This document shows, one piece after another, positions 16,690-25,691 of a stretch of DNA of 64,000 bases. This DNA is from Bacteroides sp. (lineage in GTDB: Bacteria; Bacteroidota; Bacteroidia; Bacteroidales; Bacteroidaceae): NCBI RefSeq assembly GCF_030151085.1, contig NZ_JASLER010000034.1:1-64000 (forward strand), given 5' to 3'. Position numbers and translations under genes: made by a program. Under the pieces are notes generated by a model. It made no database searches, was not told the DNA's origin, and saw only the letters and a program-made list of their open reading frames with translations. How positions within the stretch are numbered: position 1 is the stretch's first letter; each line of letters starts with the position of its first letter.

Positions 16690-18884
16690 GAAAAGTAATA
16701 TGTATAACGACTTATCCTCCACGTGAATGTGGTATAGCCACCTTTGCCCATGATTTGATAAACGCTATTCTGACAAAGTTTGGTGAATCCTATTCAATAA
16801 AGATATGTGCAGTAACGTCTGACATGGAAAAACATATCTACAATCAACAGGAAGTAGAGTATATTCTCAACACTTCAGATATTTCCGCATTTGCAAAATT
16901 GACTGAACAGTTGAATAGCGATCCTGAGATTGAAATTGTACTTATCCAACATGAGTTCGGATTATATGCTGACCAGGAAGAATCATTTCTGCAAATGCTA
17001 GATCAACTTCGTAAACCGATAATTCTTACTTTTCATACCGTACTTTCACAGCCTGAGGCTGAAATGTATCAAAGTGTAAACCGAATGATAAAAGCTTGTA
17101 CGCATTTGGTAGTAATGACACAGACATCACGACGTATCCTCACGCAAGAGTACCATGCGGATGAAAGCAAAATCAAGGTAATCCCGCATGGAACACATCT
17201 GGTATCTTTCAGAGATAAGAATAAATTAAAAGAGTTCTATCAGCTTTCAGGACGACGTATCCTTTCAACTTTCGGTCTTCTTAGTTCCGGAAAAAGTATT
17301 GAAACAACACTGAATGCACTTCCGACCATTATAAAAGCAAATCCTTCTGTTATGTTTCTTATTATAGGAAAAACACATCCGGGAGTGCTGAAAGCAGAAG
17401 GAGAAAAGTATCGTAGCATGTTGGAAACAAAAATAAAAGAATTGAACCTCTCTAAGCATGTACTCTTTATTAACCAATATCTTGAGCTTCCTGTTTTATT
17501 GGAATATTTACAGCTTACGGATGTATATCTTTTCACATCGAGTGATCCAAGACAAGCCGTGAGTGGAACATTTGTATATGCCATCAGCTGCGGATGCCCA
17601 ATCATCGCTACCCCTATCCCACATGCATTGGAACTGTTAAGCGATGACTCCGGTATCATCTTCGACTTCAAGAACTCAGATCAATTGGCTGTAGCAGTCA
17701 ATCTTTTACTTGACAATGAAAATTTACGAACTGAAATGAAACTGATTGGTTTGCAGAAAACTGCAGCTACTGCATGGGAAAATGTGGCGATTGCCTACAC
17801 ATTGCTTTTTCAAGAGACAGGTAAATCAAAAGGAGATTTGATCTATTCTCTACCTCCCATAAACACGAAGCATATACAACGTATGAGCCGGCAATGGGGA
17901 ATGATACAGTTTTCAAAAGGAAATCGTCCGGATAATTCTACAGGATATACATTGGATGACACTGCACGTGCTTTGATGGCAATGTGTCAAGCGGTCGCCA
18001 TCGGGCAGAAAAAAGTGAGAGAGAGAGAAATAAAGGTCTATCTGAATTTCATTCGCTATTGTCAGCAACCGGATGGTTCTTTCCTGAATTATGTAGACTG
18101 CGACAAGGCATTCACCCCACAGAACAATGAAGTTGGACTGGAAGATAGCAGTGGACGAACCGTCTGTGCCTTGGGATATTTGATCTCTTGCGCCAAGCAT
18201 TTCCCTGCTTCATGGCGTGAAGAGGCGGAAATTATTTTCAAACAGACCTTCCAGCTTTTCGACCGGACAAATTCACCTCGCAGCATCGCTTTTATGATCA
18301 AGGGGCTTTACTATTACAACTGTGAGTACCCTTCAGCGAAGATAAACGAGAGCATTACACTGCTAGCGGATAAACTAACCCTATATTACCACCAAACAGC
18401 CGAAAAAGAATGGCAATGGTTTGAGGCCTATCTTACTTATGATAATGCCATCTTACCTGAAGCAATGCTACTGGCCTACCTGACTACCGGTAAAGAAGAA
18501 TATAAAGAAATAGCCTGCCTGACTTTAGACTTCCTGCTGGATAAAGTTTTTGTAGGAGACTATCTTCAAGTAATTTCTAATCAAGAATGGCTGCATAAAG
18601 GAAGCAGTACTCATGGTTTTGGCGAACAACCTGTAGATGTGGCAGGGATAGTTATTGCCTTAAAAACATTTTATCAGATATTTAAAGAGGAAAAATATTT
18701 ACGTATGCAGACTGATGCATTCAACTGGTTTTTAGGAAATAACCATCTACATCAAATTGTTTATAATCCGGCTACAGGAGGTTGCTATGACGGATTAGAA
18801 GAGGAGAACATTAATTTAAACCAAGGAGCCGAATCAACCGTTTGCTATTTAATGGCAAGACTGTCCCTCTCTGAAAGTTTATAA
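16686..18884 (+). CDS. GT4 glycosyltransferase with a large C-terminal helical domain
   Basis: A 732-aa two-part protein. Residues 1-375 are a GT-B fold, family 4-type transferase. Its features are an N-terminal ITTYPPRECGIATFAHDLI, the central KVIPHGTHL, and the nucleotide-sugar-binding region FVYAISCGCPIIATPIPHALELL. Residues ~400-732 form a different domain with spaced W/G/D motifs (STGYTLDDTARALMAMCQA, QQPDGSFLNY, LEDSSGRTVCALGYL) that resemble an (alpha/alpha)-toroid, as in some glycan-processing enzymes. It overlaps the GH130 gene by 4 bp, suggesting a make-and-trim or recycle pair on a mannose glycan. The donor, the acceptor and the role of the C-terminal domain are unknown. Confidence 0.85.
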   Translation: MRKVICITTYPPRECGIATFAHDLINAILTKFGESYSIKICAVTSDMEKHIYNQQEVEYILNTSDISAFAKLTEQLNSDPEIEIVLIQHEFGLYADQEESFLQMLDQLRKPIILTFHTVLSQPEAEMYQSVNRMIKACTHLVVMTQTSRRILTQEYHADESKIKVIPHGTHLVSFRDKNKLKEFYQLSGRRILSTFGLLSSGKSIETTLNALPTIIKANPSVMFLIIGKTHPGVLKAEGEKYRSMLETKIKELNLSKHVLFINQYLELPVLLEYLQLTDVYLFTSSDPRQAVSGTFVYAISCGCPIIATPIPHALELLSDDSGIIFDFKNSDQLAVAVNLLLDNENLRTEMKLIGLQKTAATAWENVAIAYTLLFQETGKSKGDLIYSLPPINTKHIQRMSRQWGMIQFSKGNRPDNSTGYTLDDTARALMAMCQAVAIGQKKVREREIKVYLNFIRYCQQPDGSFLNYVDCDKAFTPQNNEVGLEDSSGRTVCALGYLISCAKHFPASWREEAEIIFKQTFQLFDRTNSPRSIAFMIKGLYYYNCEYPSAKINESITLLADKLTLYYHQTAEKEWQWFEAYLTYDNAILPEAMLLAYLTTGKEEYKEIACLTLDFLLDKVFVGDYLQVISNQEWLHKGSSTHGFGEQPVDVAGIVIALKTFYQIFKEEKYLRMQTDAFNWFLGNNHLHQIVYNPATGGCYDGLEEENINLNQGAESTVCYLMARLSLSESL

Positions 18885-18930
18885 GAGTTTCATAAAAGAA
18901 GCTATCACATTTATAGTAGAATTCACAATC

Positions 18931-18970
18931 AATAAAAGCCTGCAAATTTAGTAATTTGCAGGCTTTTATT
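18931..18970. terminator. Bidirectional terminator between the GT4 gene and the sulfation operon
   Basis: A perfect 18-bp stem (18931-18948 with 18953-18970) and a 4-nt loop between convergent genes, with terminal A and T runs on both sides. It ends the rightward GT4 transcript and the leftward PCMD-gene transcript. Confidence 0.88.
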
Positions 18971-18974
18971 GCAA

Positions 18975-19940
18975 TTAATATACCAACTTCACATTATCAA
19001 TCCAAAGCGAGTTACCCGGAGAACCGACATAAGCACCACCATGACTAGAAGTAAATTGCAATATCAAATGAGTAGGAAGATCTTCTTCCGTACCCCAAGC
19101 TACTTCTTTTACAGGGACACTCTGCCCTTTGCTATTAACAGCATATCGTTCTTCTACTTGCAAACGCATCATGTGAGGCTTATATGCAGGATCGCCTGTA
19201 ATATCACCATACATTATAGAATACGTAGCATTATTGTGCCAATCTGTAGTAGTATAATAACGGACAACCATTGTTCCTACACGTTTAGCATAGATATTTC
19301 CATTCTTATCTTCCCAACGCTTCTGCAAGAATAAATTAGCCTCAGGAAAATCTTTTCCATCTACATCTGTAATACGACTGAACCCAGTTGCACGAATACG
19401 TTTCTCGCGATCTGACATCTTCACTTTATAATCGAACTGAACAGCGATAGGTTTCTTTGTGAAAGAAATACCGGAATTCAACATCTTCTGAGGATTCTTT
19501 GTACTCTTTATCGGTTCATGCACTTCACCCAAAAACATGGAGCCGGCAGCCAAAACAGTAATATCTACTAACCCAAGCACCTTTACACTCTCCATACGGG
19601 TATCCAGCCGGGCACAATAACCATCCCCTCTTTTCTCGGGAAATACTGAAGTATTCGTTTTAGTCACTCCGGCTACCTTTGCCATCACATTAGAAGTAGC
19701 CCAAGGAGAACCACCCATATTCTTATATGCCTTGTTCTCGTGAATCTCTGTAGTGGGGCCAACAGCATATACATTTTTTGTAGCACCGCCAATAATACCG
19801 GATTCCTTAATCTGACGATCTATCCATTGATCCATATTTCCGAAAGGAATCAACTCAACTTGATGTTGCTGCGCCGATACTGCTCCGGTACAAAGCATAG
19901 CAGACAACATACCCAACAAACAAACTTTCTTTTGAATCAT
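18975..19940 (-). CDS. Secreted protein with PCMD-like (putative carbohydrate metabolism) domain
   Basis: 321 aa, with a signal peptide (MIQKKVCLLGMLSAMLCTGAVSAQ). The C-terminal half ends in THLILQFTSSHGGAYVGSPGNSLWIDNVKLVY, the kind of ending I associate with PCMD-domain proteins of Bacteroides (jelly-roll, carbohydrate-related). It is the last gene of the sulfation operon, 24 bp after the sulfotransferase, so its job may be linked to the sulfated product or its acceptor. No catalytic residues are recognised. Confident as a secreted protein, moderate for the domain name. Confidence 0.7.
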   Translation of the reverse strand: MIQKKVCLLGMLSAMLCTGAVSAQQHQVELIPFGNMDQWIDRQIKESGIIGGATKNVYAVGPTTEIHENKAYKNMGGSPWATSNVMAKVAGVTKTNTSVFPEKRGDGYCARLDTRMESVKVLGLVDITVLAAGSMFLGEVHEPIKSTKNPQKMLNSGISFTKKPIAVQFDYKVKMSDREKRIRATGFSRITDVDGKDFPEANLFLQKRWEDKNGNIYAKRVGTMVVRYYTTTDWHNNATYSIMYGDITGDPAYKPHMMRLQVEERYAVNSKGQSVPVKEVAWGTEEDLPTHLILQFTSSHGGAYVGSPGNSLWIDNVKLVY

Positions 19941-19964
19941 CTTATTAAATTGAAAACTAAAAAA

Positions 19965-21071
19965 TTACAAATCATACTTCCACTGCTCCAATGCATATTT
20001 CCAGTTTTCCTGAACCAACTGCACTGTGCGGTCATCATATTTATATTTATTCTTTTTATATCCCCTCTTTCCACCTACATACTTTTCTATATCAGCACGA
20101 GCTTCAGCAAAACCCGGAATTGATAACGCCTTATAAATCTGCTCGGTCATCCCCATTGCATCAGCCTCGAAATCTTCAAATTTCACTTCAATTAAGTTTC
20201 CAGCAGGGATACTCTCTTTGTCTGACTCATATTTATGATATAATTTCGAATAAATAGACAAAATATTTTGTTCTATTACCTCATTACTGATATCTTCGAG
20301 TTTCAATGGCTGAATTGTATTAGTAAAGAAGCTACGTGTGCTCTCGAACACTGTATAAGGATTCCGCATCAAATAAATGAATTTAGCATTCGGGAACATC
20401 TTCACAAGCTCTTTTACACGACCTGTATGAGGTGGATTCTTGCTCAGGAATTGAGTCCCATGCGTATTCCAAAGAGAGATTTTTATCAACTTGGTAAATG
20501 TCTCCTCGAATATTTTAAGTTCCTTTTCCGTAATATCATCAAATAGCAAATATTTGTCTGCATATTCTTGTTGATACTTTGGCAGAAACCAAAAATTATA
20601 ATACGTATAAGGCATCATATTAGCCAAAGCAAATTCTTCTTCTTGGGGAAGATCCACTGCCAATTCCATGTTATCTGTAGGCCGCTTGTCAGGCATCAGC
20701 CAACTCATGTTTTTCTTAAAAAAGGGTTGCCCCCACATCATCAAATGCGGAAACACCGTTTGATAAGTCGTATTATAGCCAAAATGCTTATCACAAGAGA
20801 AAACATTATGAACAAACGTCGTTCCACTGCGCCAATGTCCCAAAATAAATACAGGATCATGCTCCAGTGGTTTATCAGCCAACAGTTCCCGATAACGTTT
20901 ATTCTGAATTGGCGCCAAAGTAGATAGTAAACGACAAACAGCTTTTGTCAATCTATACTTACTTTTATAAGCGGCATCAATTTCCCGCCCTTCTGTTATT
21001 TCTTTAAAAGTTTTCCAATCAGCACCAACCAACGTATTTATCGGAAGTTTATTGAATTCAAGTAACCCCAT
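19965..21071 (-). CDS. PAPS-dependent sulfotransferase
   Basis: A 368-aa cytosolic sulfotransferase with no signal peptide. The 5'-phosphosulfate-binding loop reads GHWRSGTTFVH (78-88). A 3'-phosphate-binding motif follows in FIYLMRNPYTVFESTRSFF (about 230-248), and GGKRGYKKNKYKYDDRTV near the end also fits the family. It would move the sulfo group from PAPS to an acceptor. The gene sits directly after cysC, cysD and cysN, which make PAPS, and shares their operon with cysQ, which removes the by-product PAP. From memory, a B. thetaiotaomicron sulfotransferase in an equivalent cluster (BT0416) sulfates sterols such as cholesterol. Applying that activity here is inference. Confidence 0.9.
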   Translation of the reverse strand: MGLLEFNKLPINTLVGADWKTFKEITEGREIDAAYKSKYRLTKAVCRLLSTLAPIQNKRYRELLADKPLEHDPVFILGHWRSGTTFVHNVFSCDKHFGYNTTYQTVFPHLMMWGQPFFKKNMSWLMPDKRPTDNMELAVDLPQEEEFALANMMPYTYYNFWFLPKYQQEYADKYLLFDDITEKELKIFEETFTKLIKISLWNTHGTQFLSKNPPHTGRVKELVKMFPNAKFIYLMRNPYTVFESTRSFFTNTIQPLKLEDISNEVIEQNILSIYSKLYHKYESDKESIPAGNLIEVKFEDFEADAMGMTEQIYKALSIPGFAEARADIEKYVGGKRGYKKNKYKYDDRTVQLVQENWKYALEQWKYDL

Positions 21072-21104
21072 TGCTTTATTATTATAATTTATAAATTATG
21101 AAGC

Positions 21105-22565
21105 CTATTCTTTGATGATTCTTACTTCAAATCCTTGACGTCCCAACTCTCTCACTGCTTTTTCTACAGCTTCATAATGTTCAGGAGTAATACCCAATTT
21201 CGGCAAATCCAATGCCGGAATGTCTTCGGATAAATGCTTATCTTTATCTTCTACCCTATTGATAATCATTCCCACCGCACTGGTATTGTTGGTTATCGGG
21301 TCTATCAGAATAAATGAACCGCATGATTTATTCTTCTGATAAGGATCAAAAAACATTTCTTTGGCTGTAGTCAAAACAACACGAGCTATTTGGTTAAGCT
21401 GCATCGGTAATGTTTCTTTATTCAACTTCCCATTTTCGAGGGAGAGATGTTCCATCGTGTTGACATCTACTTTATACTTAATATTGTCAACCCGCGTACG
21501 GCTCAAATTAGTTGTCTGCTTAATAAAGAAAGATTTATTAATATCCATAACTTCCTCATCCATCCATACTAGCATAGCTTCAAAATTACGGTCCATAATT
21601 GGAAGGTTATCGGGATGCACTAACATTTCACCTCGTGAAACGTCAATCTCATCTTCTAAAGTCAACGTAACGGATTGAGGAGAGAAAGCATAATCCAGTT
21701 CTCCATCATAGGTGACAATACTTTTGACGCGTGACTTCTTACCCGACGGCAATGCCATAACTTCATCTCCTTTACGCACAATTCCTGAAGCCACTTTACC
21801 ACAGAAGCCGCGAAAGTCAAGATTCGGACGCAACACATATTGCACAGGAAAACGAAAATCAGAAAAATTATGATCGTTGCCTATTTGTACTGTTTCCAGG
21901 AAATCAAGAAGAGATATACCATTATACCAAGGTGTACGGTCAGACTTCTCTACAACATTATCGCCATCTAATGCCGATAAAGGAATGCAATTGACATCCG
22001 GAAGTCCCAAAGGAGCTATAAATTTCTTATATTCGTCTACAATCTCATTAAAACGTTCTTCTGAGAAATCTACCAAGTCCATTTTGTTAACGGCAAGCAC
22101 TACATGTTTGATTCCCAATAATGAAACCAAGAAAGTATGCCGGCGAGTCTGTGTGATAACACCCATGCGAGCATCAACTAAAATGATTGCCAGATTAGCA
22201 GTAGAACCTCCGGTAATCATATTTCGGGTGTACTGTTCATGTCCCGGAGTATCTGCTATAATAAATTTACGATTGTTCGTTGAAAAATAACGGTAAGCCA
22301 CGTCAATAGTGATACCTTGTTCACGTTCGGCTTTCAATCCATCCAGCAACAATGCATAGTCAATATGGTCGCCTGCATTTCCCATACGTTTACTATCACG
22401 TTCTAATGCATCCAACTGGTCTTCGTACAGTTTTTTACTATCGAACAATAAACGTCCTATCAAAGTTGACTTTCCATCATCTACCGAGCCAGCTGTCAAC
22501 AATCTCAATAAGTCCTTCTGTTCGTCCTTATCAAGAAATGCCTTTATATCTAACTTATTATCCAT
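21105..22565 (-). CDS. cysN: Sulfate adenylyltransferase GTPase subunit
   Basis: 486 aa from ATG 22563-22565; the frame extends to a TTG at 22571. It is the GTPase subunit that drives ATP sulfurylase, sulfate + ATP giving APS. The elongation-factor-like G-domain shows GSVDDGKSTLIGRLL (P-loop), ADTPGHEQYTRNM (DxxG) and NKMD. There is no fused APS kinase domain, which is provided separately by cysC. It lies 30 bp after cysD and 33 bp before the sulfotransferase gene. Confidence 0.95.
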   Translation of the reverse strand: MDNKLDIKAFLDKDEQKDLLRLLTAGSVDDGKSTLIGRLLFDSKKLYEDQLDALERDSKRMGNAGDHIDYALLLDGLKAEREQGITIDVAYRYFSTNNRKFIIADTPGHEQYTRNMITGGSTANLAIILVDARMGVITQTRRHTFLVSLLGIKHVVLAVNKMDLVDFSEERFNEIVDEYKKFIAPLGLPDVNCIPLSALDGDNVVEKSDRTPWYNGISLLDFLETVQIGNDHNFSDFRFPVQYVLRPNLDFRGFCGKVASGIVRKGDEVMALPSGKKSRVKSIVTYDGELDYAFSPQSVTLTLEDEIDVSRGEMLVHPDNLPIMDRNFEAMLVWMDEEVMDINKSFFIKQTTNLSRTRVDNIKYKVDVNTMEHLSLENGKLNKETLPMQLNQIARVVLTTAKEMFFDPYQKNKSCGSFILIDPITNNTSAVGMIINRVEDKDKHLSEDIPALDLPKLGITPEHYEAVEKAVRELGRQGFEVRIIKE

Positions 22566-22595
22566 CCTCAAATTTAATTCTTAATTTTTAATTAC

Positions 22596-23507
22596 TTAGA
22601 AGTAGCCTTCACGTTTCTTCTGCTCCATGCTTGCATCTTGGTCGAAGTCAATCACACGAGTAGTACGTTCGCTCTTAGTTGTAGTCATCATCTCCTCCAC
22701 AATTTTTTCAATAGTATCGGCATTACTCTCTACAGCGCCGGTCAGCGGCCAACAACCTAATGTACGAAAACGCACCATGCGCATTTCTATTTTATCCCTA
22801 TATTGTTCCGGCAGACGATCATCATCGGCCATAATCAAGTTACCATCAATCTCGACACAAGGACGCTCTTTGGCATAATACAACGGTACAATAGGAATAT
22901 TTTCTAAACGGATATATTGCCAAATGTCAAGTTCTGTCCAGTTGCTTATAGGAAATACCCGAATGCTCTCTCCCTTGTGAACACGAGCATTATAATTATC
23001 CCACAACTCAGGACGTTGGTTTTTAGGATCCCATTGATGAAATTTATCACGGAATGAGAAGATACGCTCCTTCGCACGCGATTTCTCTTCATCACGACGC
23101 GCACCACCAAAAGCAGCATCAAATTTATATTTATCCAGTCCGCGAAGCAAAGCCTGCGTTTTCATCAAATCCGTATGCACCTTGCTACCATGCGTAAAGG
23201 GACCTACACCTGCATGGAAAGCTTCCATATTGCTCTCTACTATCAAGTTCCAACCATATTTCTTAGCATATTCATCACGGAATTGTATCATCTCTTTGAA
23301 CTTCCACTTAGAATCGATATGCATCAATGGAAATGGCACCTTACCCGGATAAAAGGCTTTCTCAGCCAAACGCACCATCACCGAAGAATCCTTACCTATG
23401 CTATATAACATCACCGGATTCTCAAACTCCGCCGCCACTTCACGGATTATATGAATAGACTCAGCTTCGAGTTCTTTCAAATGGCTTAACTTATATTCTT
23501 CTTTCAT
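22596..23507 (-). CDS. cysD: Sulfate adenylyltransferase catalytic subunit
   Basis: A 303-aa PP-loop protein forming APS together with CysN. The nucleotide-binding motif is LYSIGKDSSVMVRLAEKAF (35-53). FGGARRDEEKSRAKERIFSFRD (about 136-157) and the WTELDIWQYI stretch are typical of CysD. The length is normal. It starts 6 bp after cysC on the minus strand, so the two are almost certainly cotranscribed. Confidence 0.96.
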   Translation of the reverse strand: MKEEYKLSHLKELEAESIHIIREVAAEFENPVMLYSIGKDSSVMVRLAEKAFYPGKVPFPLMHIDSKWKFKEMIQFRDEYAKKYGWNLIVESNMEAFHAGVGPFTHGSKVHTDLMKTQALLRGLDKYKFDAAFGGARRDEEKSRAKERIFSFRDKFHQWDPKNQRPELWDNYNARVHKGESIRVFPISNWTELDIWQYIRLENIPIVPLYYAKERPCVEIDGNLIMADDDRLPEQYRDKIEMRMVRFRTLGCWPLTGAVESNADTIEKIVEEMMTTTKSERTTRVIDFDQDASMEQKKREGYF

Positions 23508-23513
23508 TATAAA

Positions 23514-24113
23514 TTATTTCTTCTGAATTCTTGGTAAAATGAGTTCTAAAAGCTTATTTACGGATTCTTCCAAACTAAGCATGGATGTATCTAGTGTCAG
23601 TGCCGGATGAGTTGGTGCTTCAAATGGAGCTGAAATCCCCGTAAAGTTTTTGATTTCACCTCTGCGTGCTTTGGCATAAAGTCCTTTTACATCACGACGT
23701 TCGCACTCCTCAATGGGTGTACTAACATAGACTTCCAGGAAATCATCCTGTCCGATAATATTAGCAGCCATCTCACGAATATCATTATTGGGACTTATAA
23801 AAGCTGCAATAGTTATAATGCCTGCATCTATAAAAAGTTTAGAGACTTCCGCAATTCGACGTATATTCTCAACACGGTCAGCTTCTGTAAAGCCCAAGTT
23901 ATTATTGATACCACTACGGATATTATCACCGTCCAATATTCGGCAAAGTAATCCGCGCTTATGCAGCTCACGTTCTAAGGCTATAGCAATTGTACTCTTA
24001 CCCGAGCCACTTAAACCGGTGAACCAAATCATCGCACTATGTTGACCAAGAAGTTTCTCTTTATCTTGCCGCGCCAACATTTTATCAAAGATAGGATATA
24101 TATTATCTGTCAT
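23514..24113 (-). CDS. cysC: Adenylylsulfate (APS) kinase
   Basis: 199 aa; phosphorylates APS to PAPS. The P-loop GLSGSGKST spans residues 33-41. DGDNIRSGINNNLGFTEADRVENIRR and the lid region GLYAKARRGEIKNFTGISAPFE are characteristic. It lies 7 bp after the transporter gene and 6 bp before cysD. With no PAPS reductase in the window, the PAPS is most simply explained as feedstock for the adjacent sulfotransferase. Confidence 0.96.
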   Translation of the reverse strand: MTDNIYPIFDKMLARQDKEKLLGQHSAMIWFTGLSGSGKSTIAIALERELHKRGLLCRILDGDNIRSGINNNLGFTEADRVENIRRIAEVSKLFIDAGIITIAAFISPNNDIREMAANIIGQDDFLEVYVSTPIEECERRDVKGLYAKARRGEIKNFTGISAPFEAPTHPALTLDTSMLSLEESVNKLLELILPRIQKK

Positions 24114-24120
24114 AATTCAA

Positions 24121-25674
24121 TTAAAATGGCCATATTAATGGGATTAAAATAATGGATATCAAAAATGTAATTATATTCAACGGCAAACCAATACGAACAA
24201 AGTCAGTAAATTTGTAATTACCGATACCTTGAACAATCAAGTTTGTTTGATAACCGATTGGTGTGGAGAAGCTAGCAGATGCTGCCATACAAATCACAAC
24301 AAAGAATGGCATCGGACTGACTCCCATCTGTGAAGATATAGAAAGTGCTAACGGAAAAGCAAGAGCTGCAGCAGCATTATTCGTGATAAGTTCTGTGAAT
24401 AAATTAGTTATAATAAACACAGCAGCTAACAAGACATGAGGCCCGTAATGATCGCTCATTGTAATAATATAACGTGCCACAACATCCGCCACACCCGAAT
24501 TAACCATTGCTTTGCTAATTGCAAAAGCACATGCAATCGTTATCAAGATATCCCAAGATATGTATTTTGTATATTTACGTGCCGGAAAAATCTTTGTCCA
24601 TGCCATAATTATTGTAGTTACAGAAACAAAAAAGAACATATCTAATTTAATAGCGGGAAAAGCCTCCTTCACTGCAGGAAGTTCACCAACCGTTGCACCG
24701 GTAATCATCAAGATCAACAAGAGAAGTGCAAACCACCGTTTTCCCTTACCAGGCGTGGGCTCTGTATCTTTACCATTCGCCAACATTACAAATACAGAAG
24801 ATTCTCCCCAAGTTTTCACAAAAGAATCATCTGCCATTATTACCAATGTATCACCTTCGCGAAAATATTCATTCTCTAAATTTTGAGTAAAACTCTGACC
24901 ACCGCGTTTAATCTCTATTACATCCGCTCCATAGTGCCTCTTAAAGTCAAAGTCTCCAAGTTTCTTATTGATACCAGGGAAACGAGGACCAAGCACAGCT
25001 TCCACTCGGTGCATATCACCATGTTCTTCAGGTTCTTCATCTTGCTTGATCGCATCTGTACGAACATCCGGCAAAAGCTTGGAAGAAAAAGCAAACAAAT
25101 AAATAATACCGGCAATGGCTATGAATATTCCGACTTTTCCTAATTCAAACATGGTGAACCCTTCGAAGCCAGCCTCCAATATCATACCGTGCACTACCAA
25201 GTTAGTAGAAGTACCGATCAGCGTACATATACCACCTAAAATAGTTACATAAGAAAGAGGTATTAAGAATTTAGTAGCCGGAAGTTTCACCGATTCTGCC
25301 CATCGCTTTATAATTGGAGCGAAAATAACAACTACCGGTGTATTATTCAGAAATGCAGAAATAAAAGCAATAGTCGGTAACATCCGGAATTGCGCTTTGA
25401 ATACCGTGGTTTTACTTTGAGGAAGCAGTCTTTTAATAACTTGTCCCAATGCTCCGGACTGACGAATGCCTTCACTTACCAAGAATAACATGGCAACAGT
25501 AATCATTCCTTTATTACTAAATCCTTCCAGCATTTCTTTAGGTGTTAAAATGCCTGCACAAAGGAATAATACTACCACTGAAAACAAGACCATACCCGGA
25601 CGCATTTTATCCAGTACCAAAGCGATCACCATGCCCAACAGAGCCAATAGCACAAACAATATTTCAAACGTCAT
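24121..25674 (-). CDS. SLC13/DASS-type transporter with RCK_C domains, probable sulfate uptake
   Basis: About 517 aa from ATG 25672-25674. The frame runs to a TTG at 25722, which would overlap cysQ, so I prefer the ATG. The protein has a dozen or so hydrophobic segments and matches the divalent anion/sodium symporter family (NTPVVVIFAPIIKRWAE, GTSTNLVVHGM, NNAAAALAFPLALSIS, SFSTPIGYQTNLIV). A cytosolic insert at about 200-300 contains a TrkA-C/RCK_C-like segment (ADVIEIKRGGQSFTQN, EGDTLVIMADD). Sulfate as substrate is inferred from its place between cysQ and cysC. Confidence 0.88.
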   Translation of the reverse strand: MTFEILFVLLALLGMVIALVLDKMRPGMVLFSVVVLFLCAGILTPKEMLEGFSNKGMITVAMLFLVSEGIRQSGALGQVIKRLLPQSKTTVFKAQFRMLPTIAFISAFLNNTPVVVIFAPIIKRWAESVKLPATKFLIPLSYVTILGGICTLIGTSTNLVVHGMILEAGFEGFTMFELGKVGIFIAIAGIIYLFAFSSKLLPDVRTDAIKQDEEPEEHGDMHRVEAVLGPRFPGINKKLGDFDFKRHYGADVIEIKRGGQSFTQNLENEYFREGDTLVIMADDSFVKTWGESSVFVMLANGKDTEPTPGKGKRWFALLLLILMITGATVGELPAVKEAFPAIKLDMFFFVSVTTIIMAWTKIFPARKYTKYISWDILITIACAFAISKAMVNSGVADVVARYIITMSDHYGPHVLLAAVFIITNLFTELITNNAAAALAFPLALSISSQMGVSPMPFFVVICMAASASFSTPIGYQTNLIVQGIGNYKFTDFVRIGLPLNIITFLISIILIPLIWPF

Positions 25675-25691
25675 ATAAGTCGTTATTTCAT

